Below are positions 47,650 to 59,360 of a DNA stretch of 64,000 nucleotides, piece by piece. The stretch covers positions 372,001 through 436,000 of the forward strand of contig JAMSLZ010000009.1 in the NCBI GenBank assembly GCA_026027325.1, given 5' to 3'. Source of the DNA: Actinomucor elegans. Lineage: Eukaryota > Mucoromycota > Mucoromycetes > Mucorales > Mucoraceae. Within the stretch, counting starts at the first letter, position 1. Each line of letters opens with the position of its first letter. The translations under genes were made by a program, and so were the position numbers. Below the pieces are notes generated by a model. It ran no database searches. It was given only the letters and a program-made list of their open reading frames with translations, and was not told the DNA's origin.

Positions 47650-49409
47650 TTATTTTGAAGCAGGACTATTAACCAATAGCTCTGGTAATACTTTAGCAAG
47701 AACGAGATCGACCAACAAATACAAAAGATGCTTATTTATCTGCTTATTCTGTAGAGGTTCGATCATTTCATGGATATGATTCTGAAGTTCATTCAGTTCG
47801 GTAGTTTCAAACAAGATAGCGCGTACCTTTGCTAAGAAAACTAACATGGTAAATAAACAGCTGTCTAAAATATTTGCTTTGATTTTTTTTTCTTTTTTTA
47901 CCTGGTATCGAGATGGTTAACAACCGTTCAGCTCGAACTCGCATTTGTTCTCTCTGCAAGGGTGTAGGCGGATCTGCTCTTTGCATAAACTCACCATCAG
48001 GCCATAACAAATCACTACCCAATCTCAGATAAAATACAATATGATCCTCACTCAAGACATGCAATACCATTTGTTCTAGAAATTTGTCGATTAAAAGACC
48101 TCCACCAAATACACGTATCAAGGGCCAAAAGAACATGGCCATCATTTGCCAAGCCCATTGCAAGACAGGTCTTTCCTCTATCTGACAAGCAATAAATACA
48201 AATTCCATCAAGGGCTCGACTAGTCTCATTTGACGGGTTCGTTTTTTATGCTGATTAACGCGATGAAAGTGTTCCTGCGACTGAGTCATCGTAGCCATGA
48301 TATAGAACCAAAAAGATCGAAAAGGTGCCAATAACACTTGCAAGGTGATATAACCAAATGAAAACCGTTTGCGTGGCTGCTGCTGCTGTGGATCTCCTTG
48401 ATCCAACACATCATCTTCCAATAGACCTTCTTTTTCACGCCTTTCTTGTTGTAATCGTTGCATTTGTTTAGCAAGACTTTCTGCTTCTGCTTCTGCTTCT
48501 GTTTCCGCTTCCCCTTTCTTGGTTTTGCTATTGATAAATTGGGGGTTTTTGGTGGAATCTTGGTTTAACTTGGACGGTGTTTGGCCGTTGGTCTGTGCAC
48601 TAAAGTAGGTTTCCGCAAATTGACCAGAAGCTTCTAGTTCATCTAGTGTAGATTCATACGATCCAAGTAGCTAATATGATATGAGTATAAGCACTTTTTG
48701 TTTACATGTACTATAATTTGATTTACCTTACAAATGATCATATGGATTGTATATGGGTCAGCTAATACTTCAATCAGGTTGAACAGAACTAAGGAAGAGA
48801 CTATTTCGCGCACAAGGTGACGTACACAATCACTCTGATAGTCTTCTGGTCTCAAAAGCGCCTTAAGCAGTGATTCAGTCAATAAGCCTAGATATTCCTT
48901 TTCTTGATTTTTGACGGGTTGCAATGCAAAATGCGGTTGCATACCATGAAACAAATCTGCAAGCGAGTGGCACCCGCTGCCATGGTCCATATACAATCTA
49001 CGTTTTGCTTCTCGATAGTCGTGATAATGAAGCGCCAATAGCTTTGGCAAATCGATCAGTATCAGTTCAGTCCAATCCACCTAACAAAAAGTATGAATAA
49101 TGCATAAACTACTGCTATTATCAGTAGACTAACCTCTTGACAAAGTCTCTTTTCTAATTTTTGTATAAGTAAAGTTAATATTTCTAATATTTCAACGGTC
49201 AGGTCTTGGTCAGTAGAAAGTAAACGGTACCAAGGATGTATAAAGTCTCGTAAAAGTAAAGTGAAGTAAGTGTAAAGCTCTAAATCAATCGCTCGAGAAT
49301 GCGTCATGGGTTTTGGTGCCGCTAATCTTCGAGGATCTGTTTTTGAAAGTGTAAGTAAGTGTGGAAATAGTATTCGAAGGTGCAAAGGCCGTAGTGTGGT
49401 TTCGCTCAT
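47650..49409 (-). CDS. PXA-domain protein
   Basis: 526 aa from four exons on the minus strand: 49409-49134, 49080-48727, 48670-47902 and 47831-47650. The PXA (PX-associated) domain fills about residues 35-210, with DLELYTYFTLLLRDFIHPWY, LIQKLEKRLCQEVDWTELIL, DLPKLLALHYHDYREAKRR, HSLADLFHGMQPHFAL and VRHLVREIVSSLVLFNLIEV. PXA domains occur in sorting-nexin-like and membrane-contact proteins such as Mdm1 relatives. A Glu/Ala/Gln-rich linker follows, then FSFGYITLQVLLAPFRSFWF, which could be membrane-associated, and a helical end like the nexin C-terminal domain (WDLLWPDG-like block, here LGSDLLWPDGEFM, and LLVDLVLAKVLPELL). No PX domain is seen. The stop lies 156 bp from the end of the convergent DUF2828 gene. 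Confidence 0.82.
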
Positions 49410-49917
49410 TATGAGTTAAAGATAGTAAAGAAAGAGCTAGTCATTTGCTTGGATAAACAAAATTTAACTCGATCAGGTTGTGTACACGTGACCTGCCCTG
49501 AATCTGCCATAGTAACCAAAATAAATAGCCATAACAACCATACGAAACGCGAAACTTATTATAGCAACCATAATTAAGATACGCAGTTTTCATAGCAATC
49601 GAGGATTGATGCGTTTTTTCCTCGATCACAGTTTTACTTGCCCAGATGTAGTTGATAGATTTCACAATCACCTATTCTTTGATGCCTTTCTCGACGCGTC
49701 AAAGCGTGTTTTGTAATATCAATGGGACATCACGTACGAATATAAACATAACGAGCTTAATGTTTACTTTGAATGGAGATATCAAACAGTTGAAATTCAA
49801 CCTCTGAAAAGCCGCGCGTTTGATTGGCAAGTACCACTTGGCTTGGCTGAAAGAACTTCGGATTTGACTTTACTCCTTTTTTTTGCTGTTTTTTTTCAAT
49901 AAAACCTTGGCTTTTAA
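49410..49917. other. Divergent promoter region of the PXA and kinase genes
   Basis: 508 bp. It has three related words, TAGTAACCAAAATAAATAGC, TAACAACCATAC and TAGCAACCATAAT, between 49510 and 49575, possibly binding sites. T-runs near 49878-49898 precede the kinase ATG. Confidence 0.4.
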
Positions 49918-51818
49918 ATGGGCTGGCCATGGAATCTCTCAAGAGATTGTTATACACAAAGGCACATTGAAAAAGAAAACCCTCAGATCAGTTCCTCAAT
50001 TGTTTGTAAAGAAATCAGGCCGAACATACCCGAAATGCCAACCTGGTCCACAACGCGACTATCCATAATTGATATACCACCTCAGGAAAAGACATCTTTA
50101 AGCATACAAATTAATCAGTCAAAAGATATCGATGCCTTTGATCATCAGCAGCTGCCACCTCAAAAAAACGCGTCTTTGAGCGTACAAACAAGACGAACTA
50201 GGCAATCAAAAGCCCTCGATACCTTTAGACAAGCAAATGATCAATGCACAGCTGAAGATAATTTGACAGGTCAAGATATACACAAAAAAAGAAAGCTGAA
50301 AGGTGATAAAACATCTCTTCATAAATCAATAAGTCAGTTAGAACATAGCTCAGAACCACTTTCTTTAGGCAAGTTTGTTCGTGATATCAATTATTTGCAT
50401 GACTGATTTTGTGTTTATCTACCAGTACCTTCAAGACGAAGATCTGAGCGTAACAGTAAAACTGTTCTCAAACAAACAATGCCTTTAGCGATTTATCATA
50501 ATACCCGTTATCAAACAAGATCTAAATCAATAGAACTATCGCCAGATACACCGCGGCCATCCACCTGTCGATTACGGATACCCCGACCATCCACTTTTGG
50601 AGCACAAACACCACAACCATCCATCTGCCAATCACAAACACCACAATTATCCATCTGTCGAGCATGGACACCACGAATATCAGCCTCTCGAGCACGCACG
50701 CTACGATTATCAACAGTACAACAGGGAAATGAGCTTATGGATCATACAAAAACAGTAGTGCAAAGTGGAGAACAGATTACTCTATCCAAACCGGATGAGC
50801 CTGATCAAGAATTTCAACAATATAAACTAGGAACCATCAAAGGATGTCGCATCGACCCTAGAAAGCTCAAAATATCAGAGACAGTCCTGGGAGAAGGCCA
50901 ATTAGGTACTGTAAGGTTAGCTACTTATAGAGGCATGTCAGTAGCTTGTAAATCAAAACGATTCAATACGCATCAAGATCCATACGACATTCAAGCCAGA
51001 CGAGAACTAGAATTTGCAGCTAAACTCAGTCTATGCCGTTATATCAATAAATATCTTGGATGGGTGTTATGCCCAAAGCATTGGGTCGAATCAGCTTATA
51101 TGGGCTCAAATGATGCAGTTCGTAGATTTTATATTATCCAAAACTATGTTTCCAATGGCGATGTACGAAGTTATCTCAGTAAACGAAGTGAGTCTGATAT
51201 ATATATATATATATAAAAAGGAGGGAGAAGGTTCTCATTAATACCTGTTTTAGATTCGGTTTTTCAACCGCAAGAAGTCTTGCAAGCTGCCATTTGTTTA
51301 TTTTCAGCTTTGACAGATGCTCACGCTCTTAATATTGGTATTCTAGATCTCAAACTGGAGAACTTTTTGGTAAGCCCTTTGGTTAGAATATAAGCTGACA
51401 TGCATAACTGATTTCTAGGCAGATTGATGCGAATGGCTCTGGCTGGTTAACAGACTTTGGTTCATGTATTGAATTTACAGAAAATTCTGAGATTAAACTG
51501 GATAATTTGAACTTGCCTTGGACAAAGTATGTAGCGGCACCTGAGATGCTTCGCTATAACAAGTTCTCCAAGGCTTCTGATGTGTTTATGGCTATTGTTA
51601 TTATTGCAGAAATGATGACCGCCGATTTGTCGGATGAAGAGTTTTCTTCAAAAATTCTACATCGCAGTCGATTTGGCTATGTTTCGTTTTCATCAGCGCC
51701 TATTCATAAAAGGTATGCAGCTTTCTTTCCTCTGTTGGAAGCTGGCTTGTCGAATGATCCAAAAGAAAGACCTAATGCAAGCGCTGTTTTAAAGTTTTTG
51801 GTTAAAATGAAGCAATGA
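49918..51818 (+). CDS. TKL-like protein kinase with repeat-rich N-terminus
   Basis: 574 aa in my model, exons 49918-50368, 50426-51187, 51254-51369 and 51423-51818. The first intron appears to use a GC donor (TTAG then GCAAGT); a GTGATA donor a few bases later would also keep frame. The N-terminal 230 residues are low complexity, with an imperfect duplication (PPQEKTSLSIQ and PPQKNASLSVQ) and a run of ten-residue repeats. The kinase domain spans about 297-570: GEGQLGTVRL, VACK (Lys about 326), LDLKLENFL where HRDLKxxN is expected, TDFGS and AAPEM. The catalytic Asp, Lys and Asn remain, but His-Arg of HRD are replaced by Ile-Leu. It is probably an active but atypical kinase, nearest to tyrosine-kinase-like or amoebal-type kinases by eye. 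Substrate unknown. Confidence 0.72.
50548..50720 (+). repeat. Tandem 30-bp coding repeat in the kinase gene
   Basis: About six units of the form ACACCACAACCATCCATCTG plus ten further bases encode ten-residue repeats such as TPQPSICQSQ and TPQLSICRAW. Units differ by point changes only; length is kept, so the frame is kept. Confidence 0.8.
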
Positions 51819-53891
51819 ATAAAACCAGAATTTATTTAAAAAGCTCTTTTCCCGCTGATAACTTCAATCCACATCCTTATATCACCTCGAAAAGACCATA
51901 GAGGATATCTAAATGTAGCAGGCTTACTAGATTAAGAGTTAGTAGTTAGCATGTTCTCTTTGTATTTGCACATTTTACTTTTTTTCAAATATAAAATGGC
52001 CCAGCCAAGCCCAAATATAACCTATGTAAAAAAAAAAAATTGAATAAGAACCCCCCCCCCTTTTTTTTCTTCTTACCTTGAATTATACCAACACCTACTA
52101 GCTTAGGCTGGCGACGTTTAATGGATAAAAGAACAAGAATCCATGTAATTGTTGTGCCTAAATTTTTAAGTGAGTATACGGTAGCTACTCACAATAAATA
52201 GACTCTACCTATAATATGAAGTCTTCTGTTGACTTTATTACAATGTTCGCCCAGGTAAAATGGATAAAAATCCTCCATTGTTTTGAACCCGCCGACCGGC
52301 TCTGTTCTCTTTGAGTAGTTATGGTTTACTACTTTTTTGTTTCCAGAAGCCATTTTTGAAGAAAGAAAAAAAGAAAGAAAAATAAAGACTGAAAGAGTTG
52401 ACTTGGCCTTTACTATGGCACGTGAGCCCTTTTTTTTGTATAAAAGACAAGTGTATTATTCATCTTTTTTCTAATGAAAATGGTTAACCCACAAGTTCGA
52501 CAGTAATTTTCATTCAAGAAAATTATGATCCGAGATTCAAATTGGATTCAAAATTCAATCTGTTTTCTTCTTCGGAAGAAATATTTCCTTTTTAACTGAG
52601 AAAATTCAAGACGGTTGGAAGGGATTGTACGGCAGAGAGATTACCTTTTCTCGATTGGACTTGTTTAAAGATATTGACATCTATAGTCTTTATTATTCTT
52701 CTTGTCTTCGTGTACATTACTATTTGACTCTTTAAAAGAAAATGAAAAAAAAAAGTGTAGTACTACTCCTGTATGGAGAAAAGGATAAGCAGTCTCCCAA
52801 TTGTTATGAGAAAAATTTGATAGTCATCAACAACATATTCATTGCATTACAGTTAGATAGCGGCTCTTACACAGTAGTAGCACATTCTCAACATGCAGTA
52901 CTAACCAAACGTGATTATTGGCTGAGAGAGCTAGAGATGCTTAGATATTCATATATGACATATTACTAACCATGATCAAATGTGGTATAATCACTGTAGT
53001 TCAGTTTGAATTAAGGTACTACTCGATGCTGCAGCTCATTTTGAGCAATAGCATCTTGCATGATCTCGGTCAAGTATTGCACTTCGTGCTCAGGACGAAC
53101 TGTTGCTTCTGTTGCAATTAAAATGTAAAGAATATATAATCAAGCGTCAATAAAGTTATATGTATATGGACGTTAGGGATGGTACGATTGAGTCAAATTG
53201 GCATACAGTATGTGGAATTTCTGATTTTATTTTTGGTTTATTTTTGACAGAAAAACAATGAAGCAATCGTATTTTGATAACAAAGAAATAGCAGCTTTTA
53301 ATCAGGAAAATGCTTTGTATTTAGGTGGATAAAAGATACTATGTGCACAATCTGATTTTGTGAACTCCAAGCTTGTTTCAACAAAAATAAATGTTTAAAA
53401 TATCGCTACCAATAAAAAATTCAGACGATCGGCTTCATCATCGTTGTGCTGACATATCCTTACATCTTCGAATTCATGATAGAAATGATACCTTAGAGGC
53501 ATAACTACGTCTCTTGTATCGCAAACATATTTTATTTCTTCATTCTAGGGAAATAGAAATTAGGCATTGTAGCGCTTTTCAGTGACTTACACAGTATTCT
53601 TTAAAAATGGAATTAAGAATCAAAGAGACAGCCAAACTATAGAAAAGTCGGCTTAGTTTGATAAAAAAAAACTGTATGTTATTTTCGTAACCCGAGGAAC
53701 CCGGTTATATGATGCATAACGGCATGAAGAACGCGGTAGTTACCACTGACGCGTCTGACCAACTTATTTTGGGCCTATTTTCTCTTAGCAAAATCTAAAC
53801 TTTTCATGTGATAATTGGCTAGTTGTTTCCCATAGAAAAAGGGAAAACAAAAAAAGAAACCTAAAAGCTTTCTTTCTTTACATTATAACGA
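51819..53891. other. Intergenic, mostly featureless
   Basis: About 2.1 kb. AATAAAACC just after the kinase stop may be its polyadenylation signal. A C10 run followed by T8 lies at 52051-52068. A 75-codon frame at 52742-52969 (ATG after a CT-rich leader) has no known domain; it might be a small gene but is not called. One dispersed repeat copy at 53027-53085. Confidence 0.45.
53027..53085 (+). repeat. Dispersed hairpin repeat, copy 12
   Basis: GATGCTGCAGCTCATTTTGA then GCAATAGCATCTTGCATG, ATCTCGGTCAAGTATTGCAC. The left hairpin has one T/C change; the middle is rearranged. Confidence 0.5.
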
Positions 53892-54593
53892 ATGCCAGAT
53901 TCATTAGGAATGTCAACTGCCTCTATAATCTCGAACAAAGACCAAGAACAGTCCAATATAGATTCACCACCTTCAACACCTCCAAAAGACGCCGAGAAAC
54001 CACTGATTCCTCCTCCACAACAGCTGCATACCCTTCCGGTTGATATACACGAACCAGATCATAGTAAACCCCCGCCTACATGGCATTTCATCCAAGGACA
54101 TGCACGTTATTTCTTGAAAACCGCTATTCAATTCATTTTTAAAGATAATAATCTGCCACTGCTCATCAATATTATATATCACTTGGTTGCTGCCCGAGCA
54201 TTAGTAGGTAGACCTTGGAAAACAGTATCCCGTTATCTTTCTATACCACCCACACCCACAGCACATTCCGCTTTAAAGCATCAAATCGAACAAACAACGT
54301 CTATTGCTATAGATGCATTTCGAACTCAAGGTGTACAGCATGTCGCCTTGGCGATACTATCTGCTTTGGCCTTGAAAGAGAGACGTCAGTCATCAGAACG
54401 ATCCGCTTTGTTAGTTTTGACCTTGGCTTCAGTGGGACAAACATGGGCTCATACTAGTGCTTATTGGAAATCAAGCACTCAACAATATACTTTAAAAGCG
54501 TTACAGGAAGTGGGTGCTTCTGACTTGCTCGTTACATTAATTAGTTCAATTGCTTTATCGAAAACTGTGAGACGAACGGGTAGACTTGTTTAA
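53892..54593 (+). CDS. Uncharacterised protein with hydrophobic helices
   Basis: 233 aa, intronless, starting after a TTTCTTTCTTTACATT leader. Residues 1-60 are Pro/Ser-rich and probably disordered (STPPKDAEKPLIPPPQQ). The remainder is helical with several hydrophobic stretches: LPLLINIIYHLVAARALVG, VQHVALAILSALALK, ALLVLTLASVGQTWA and DLLVTLISSIALS. These are long enough to be membrane helices or the core of a small helical bundle. I do not recognise the family. A second in-frame ATG lies at codon 7 (MSTASIIS). AATAAATGATG follows the stop closely. Confidence 0.7.
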   Translation: MPDSLGMSTASIISNKDQEQSNIDSPPSTPPKDAEKPLIPPPQQLHTLPVDIHEPDHSKPPPTWHFIQGHARYFLKTAIQFIFKDNNLPLLINIIYHLVAARALVGRPWKTVSRYLSIPPTPTAHSALKHQIEQTTSIAIDAFRTQGVQHVALAILSALALKERRQSSERSALLVLTLASVGQTWAHTSAYWKSSTQQYTLKALQEVGASDLLVTLISSIALSKTVRRTGRLV

Positions 54594-55675
54594 ATAAATG
54601 ATGTCAATTGCGTTGCGTTGACTTTACTAATCCTTTACTAATATGATAATATACAATGGTTGAATCGGATGCATAGATGGCTAATGTTAGCTTGCTGTGC
54701 AAGAAAAAAAAAGAGAGAAAGGTTACCATTCACATCTACACTTTTAAAAAAAATGTTTTCTTACTCAATGGGTAGATCAGTTATATGAGCATTTGACAAG
54801 ATATCAAATAATTGAGTTATACTATATATAAAGATGAATACGCAAGACTAGCTCACTGCGTTAATATGTTACCGCTGAGTTGACAGTTTGGCCTCATCTT
54901 GCAAAATAGGTAAAATGATCAATTGATCCTTCTATACCGAAATATTGAGTATTTGATCATATCTTTATACAAGTGTTACTTACCTGATTAGAGGGTTCAA
55001 ACGCGAGAAACACGCATATATCTAATTCTTTTATTGCTTTATATTGAACATCTTTCCATTTCTTGGCCAATACAAGGTCTGAATATACTTGCTGTGATAA
55101 AGAAACGTTGTTCCTGGAAATACCTATGGACTTTTGCTCAATGTCTTGGAGCTAAATACCACTCATTAGCTCTTTTGTTTGTCTGCAAGGTGATTATTCA
55201 TTTACTTGTTCATTAAACTTCATTAAGGAGTGCGAAAGAGGTAACAGAACACTTTTTTCAAATGAAATCAAAAATGAGTTTGCTGCTGGCAGTCACAACA
55301 GTGGCTGTCAGCTGCATAGAAACTGGGAAAGAATTATACGGTCAATTGTATTTTCTGATCTTATGTATATACAGTATATCGTCAAGTAACACTTAAGAAT
55401 GAGTGCGATATAACAACCAGAAGGAGGTTTTTTTTTTTCATTTGAAATATCAATTTTGAGGCTGGTTTCTTTATCAAAACGAACGGCTAGACCCCTTCAT
55501 ATCAGTCCGCTGACTGAATGTCGATTGTCACCAAATCTTTTTGATGAACCTTTGGTAGCTTTCTTCATGGCATCAGAGGATTTTAGATTACCTTGTAACA
55601 TCCATAATTTCTTCAAAATACCTTGCAATTTTAGTATAATTAACCAGCTTTAAAAAAAAACTTCAGTACACCCTT
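54594..55675. other. Intergenic, possibly ending in F-box debris
   Basis: About 1.1 kb. The reverse strand between roughly 55330 and 55675 might still hold the last part of the neighbouring F-box pseudogene, but the match is too weak to call. Nothing else seen. Confidence 0.35.
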
Positions 55676-56990
55676 CTAGATCAAAACATCGCAATATAGC
55701 CTCTTAAAATGAGTAAATGGTATATCAAGTTTGAGACCAGTTATATTAGAGCTGGATTCTCCAGTATTTGAAACAAAGTTACTGGAATTTAACGCCAACT
55801 GGACTAATGATTGCAGTTGGAAAGGCAGTTTCGTTGATACGCCAGAATTCATATCGCAGTCAACCAAAGTGAGACTCTTTAATAGCATGCTTCTTGCTAA
55901 GATTACCACAATCTCAAACTGCACAAGATTTGATTCTAATTTAATCAACTGAAGTCAATGCGTAAGTATGCCAGAGATATGTGATTCTTGAGGTAGTTGC
56001 ATGGTATTGTCATCCAGGTTGACCTGAACATTTTTGAAATAAGCACTACCCTCCATGAATAGCTTCAGTGAACATACTTTAAGGCTGCATTTAACTGAAT
56101 ATTTAGCTTGATACTGATGCAGTTAACTTTGAATTCCAAAACAGCACAAACCGATAGCACTATGCATATCACCATTGGCAGTACCCGTACAATCCATAAT
56201 ATACTTATGTTTCTTTCCTAATAAACGTATCATTATCGCGCTAATACGTCCTTTCGATAATGTGCAAGCGCGTCGATATTGCAGTTTTCAAAATAAAATG
56301 TTGGTATGTTGGATAGATAAAAAGGAAACAAAGAAGCAGCGTTTAAAGCATCTGGCTGAGAATACTGGCGTGATATAGTTAATATTATCTAGGAGCATGG
56401 TTATTTGACCTGTAGCTACTGTATAATGTTACAACGTTTGTAAAATAAGCGTCATTTTTATGCTTTTAAAGTGATGGAAGGTATTGTCTATTGAATCTGA
56501 GGAAATAATGGTAGTGGTATTCACTTTCAGTGATGTTGAAGGGTAGTAATTAATATATTCATCAAAGCTTAATATTTGCTTTTCGCCGTAGATATTGAAC
56601 CCAACTGATTGAAGTTTTAATCATTTGAACGTGTGTTGTTTTACCGCATTCAAAAAGTCAGAAATCCTATATCCAGTTAAATGGACCTGTGATGCTCAGT
56701 TCACATCAGCGTGATTATATTTATCCATTCAAGTCATTTTGTTCTATTCAGTATTTTGGGGCTAATTTTGAAAGTATTTTTGCGACAATAGAGCAATTGG
56801 AGACTGAGAGAGTATTAGTCCATTGATTAAACACAAGTATATTATTTCAATTGCTGAATCTTGTAATTTTCGAATACAATTCCCAACAACGCAATGATAG
56901 AAAAGTTTGTTTTCATTTTTTTTTTGTACTGTAATATTGCTTCTTTTATCCGAGGAATTTAACCTTACAAGAACTAAAACGTGTCCTGAC
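55676..56990 (-). pseudogene. F-box/LRR pseudogene, related to the gene at 57402
   Basis: Minus-strand frames with several stops carry the same block order as the LRR part of the intact F-box protein that starts 0.4 kb away on the other strand. Examples: LLKSLTLVDCDMNSGVSTKL then PFQLQSLVQLALNSSNFVSN against LKKLVLTNCIVYLG and SFQLPSLTYLDMDYCQFVSK; FTHFKRLYCDV against HTRFHYLSLGV; and upstream KYNHADVN, GYRISDFLNAVKQHTFK. The F-box itself is not found, so the copy seems 5'-truncated as well as mutated. Confidence 0.7.
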
Positions 56991-57401
56991 TGAGATGATC
57001 CTTGTCCTTCTATGTCCGCTTACCGCAGTAATGAAAATGCATGCATAAATTTCGAAAGCCAATCAAAGATGTGTAAAACTACTATGCCTATTAACCGATT
57101 TGGAGCTCCTGTTTTAACAAGGCTTAACTAAAAGCTGGATACTCAGTTTATTTGACATTGCTATAGTACAAGTAAACTGCAAAAATACCACTGACCTACT
57201 GAATTACTCAGCATTTTTGTTTTAGCCAGATACAACCGCCACTCAAAGTGTAAAATACATGAAATTTAAGTGTCTTGTATAACATTCGCTCGTAGTACAA
57301 CAAACACTGAATATATATATATATTATGAGCATAGGTGCAAAGGATATGGAAAGAAAGAGTTTTTTCACAAAAATAGTATCAGATAGTTCGAAACAATAG
57401 A
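56991..57401. other. Upstream region of the F-box gene
   Basis: 411 bp between the pseudogene and the F-box ATG. ATATATATATATATTATG lies about 80 bp before the start. No F-box sequence is readable on either strand. Confidence 0.4.
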
Positions 57402-59360
57402 ATGGGCCATAATATATCCAAATACAACAAAAATGACAACAAGAAACCAACAGCTACAACTACAGCTGAATGCGCAGCTATTGAATCATTTCACATAAGT
57501 CTACCGTTTGAAATTATCGAGAATATACTAGAAAATATAGCGTTGGAAGACAAAGAAACATTACTACAATGCCAGCTTGTTTGTAAAAGAAGCTATCAAC
57601 TGGTACTGAAAAGAATCTATCGCAGTGTTGATCTCACTACTGAACAGTACAGCCCGGGCAAGCTTATACGTAAAATCAAAAGTGACCCAACTATTGGCGA
57701 GATGGTAGAAGAAATCAAATTCGACAATTGGACGCTTGATTCCAATTTTTTTGCAGAATACTGCCCTAATGTTCGTTCCCTCTTTTGCTATCAGTCTCCT
57801 AAATATTTTTCTACATTGATAGCACAGCTAAAGAAAGGAGCTTGGAAAAAGATGAACAATATACAGATACCAGCAACCGGATACAGTGAAGAATACGCTA
57901 CAATCGCTTTAGAAATACGAGATCGTCTAACTAGATATGCTGTTTATGATGAAATTGAAGTTCCATACTGGGAAACTACTATATTGTCGAAAAAAACACA
58001 CCATCAATTGGCTCAACACCTCGTTTTGTTTCCAAAGTTGCAATATGTCGAATTTTTTATCTTTCAAGCCAAGCATATATTTGAATTTGATAAATACCTT
58101 GATGATTGCGCTAACTCTTTAAACAAGGTCAAAATTTCTACTGTTTGCCCAAAGGCAGTTTTAGAGGATAACCAAGGTCACTTTCACAAAAAAGACATTA
58201 TGCACCATTTTCCTAACGTGAAACAGCGTCCCCAGGTGAAGCAACTACAGGCTCAAATAACATTATCGAGTGATGACTCGCTCATCTACTTGATGCACAA
58301 GTTTCCATCGCTCTTATATTTAGAATTGAATGCGCACTCTAAACATACTCGGCAAGACACACTCAACAGACAATGTTCGACCTATTTGTCTGAACATACT
58401 ATTACTTCTTTCCTTCTTTATCTATCCAACATACCAAGGTTTCGAGTTGGAAAGTTTTATATGAAAAACGCATGCACATTACTACATATACCCATCAATG
58501 CAATAACCACAAGTACTGGTGCAAAATGTAGATTTATGATTGATTACCAAAAAGCACATTCCACTATGGGTTATGACCAGCACCCTTGCGTCAATATCAG
58601 TCGCCCAGAGCAGGACAGTAACATTGCTTTGGCAATAGACATATATATCGCTGAAAGTAATGTCGAATTGCCTCATTTATACCTATTGGAAAGTGCTGGC
58701 CAGCAAGTACATCAACTTGAACTGTCCTTGGGTGGCATGATGTTTTTAGAGGAACACTGGAATACTCTGTTGGACCAAAATATTTCCAAGGTTCTCAACG
58801 GAATGTACTTTTCACATCTGATGACATATTGCCCACAGCTACATGAATTGAATATCAGATCTTGCACCCTCCTGGACTATGGCTCCAATTATTCAATGAA
58901 GCATACAAAGCTAAAGAAGCTTGTATTAACGAACTGCATCGTTTACCTTGGGATCTTTAAAGATTTGTCATTTCAGTTACCATCATTGACTTACTTGGAT
59001 ATGGACTACTGTCAATTTGTCTCTAAGAATGGTATGAAGGATAGCCACGATAATGATTTCTTTCCACTTTATATGCCACATACTCGTTTTCATTACCTGA
59101 GCTTGGGGGTCAGATGTGACAAGTACAATAGGTTTTGCCTGAAGCTTATTAATGGTAGAGGAGCTACAATGTACTTTAAAGGGAAACTAGGCGGTGGGGC
59201 ATTGACATATCATCGTAAAGTATATGTTGATCATTTAGATAGTTATTTATCCTCTAGGTATTCTGATAAAACCGCTACAATTGAACTTCATTGTACTAGT
59301 ATAAAGAAACTCAAAGTATATATCAATTATACCGAATTTCAAATTGATTGTTTTGAATAA
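57402..59360 (+). CDS. F-box/LRR-like protein
   Basis: 652 aa, intronless. After a short basic N-terminus (MGHNISKYNKND, a possible myristoylation site) an F-box lies at about 30-80: ISLPFEIIENILENIALEDK, LLQCQLVCKRSYQLVLKRIY. F-boxes bind Skp1 and recruit substrates to SCF ubiquitin ligases. The rest is irregular leucine-rich repeats, for example LVLFPKLQYVEFFIF, KFPSLLYLELNAHSK, CPQLHELNIRSCTLL and LPSLTYLDMDYCQFV. Such proteins are numerous in mucoralean genomes as I recall, and their targets are unknown. Frame is fully open and ends with YTEFQIDCFE. A decayed relative lies head-to-head upstream; a shorter F-box ORF is at 39377-40246. Confidence 0.8.
   Translation: MGHNISKYNKNDNKKPTATTTAECAAIESFHISLPFEIIENILENIALEDKETLLQCQLVCKRSYQLVLKRIYRSVDLTTEQYSPGKLIRKIKSDPTIGEMVEEIKFDNWTLDSNFFAEYCPNVRSLFCYQSPKYFSTLIAQLKKGAWKKMNNIQIPATGYSEEYATIALEIRDRLTRYAVYDEIEVPYWETTILSKKTHHQLAQHLVLFPKLQYVEFFIFQAKHIFEFDKYLDDCANSLNKVKISTVCPKAVLEDNQGHFHKKDIMHHFPNVKQRPQVKQLQAQITLSSDDSLIYLMHKFPSLLYLELNAHSKHTRQDTLNRQCSTYLSEHTITSFLLYLSNIPRFRVGKFYMKNACTLLHIPINAITTSTGAKCRFMIDYQKAHSTMGYDQHPCVNISRPEQDSNIALAIDIYIAESNVELPHLYLLESAGQQVHQLELSLGGMMFLEEHWNTLLDQNISKVLNGMYFSHLMTYCPQLHELNIRSCTLLDYGSNYSMKHTKLKKLVLTNCIVYLGIFKDLSFQLPSLTYLDMDYCQFVSKNGMKDSHDNDFFPLYMPHTRFHYLSLGVRCDKYNRFCLKLINGRGATMYFKGKLGGGALTYHRKVYVDHLDSYLSSRYSDKTATIELHCTSIKKLKVYINYTEFQIDCFE

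Noticed and set aside
52742..52969. 75-codon ORF with CT-rich leader
   Set aside because: No domain, short, and no splice pattern that extends it; kept only as a note in the gap entry.
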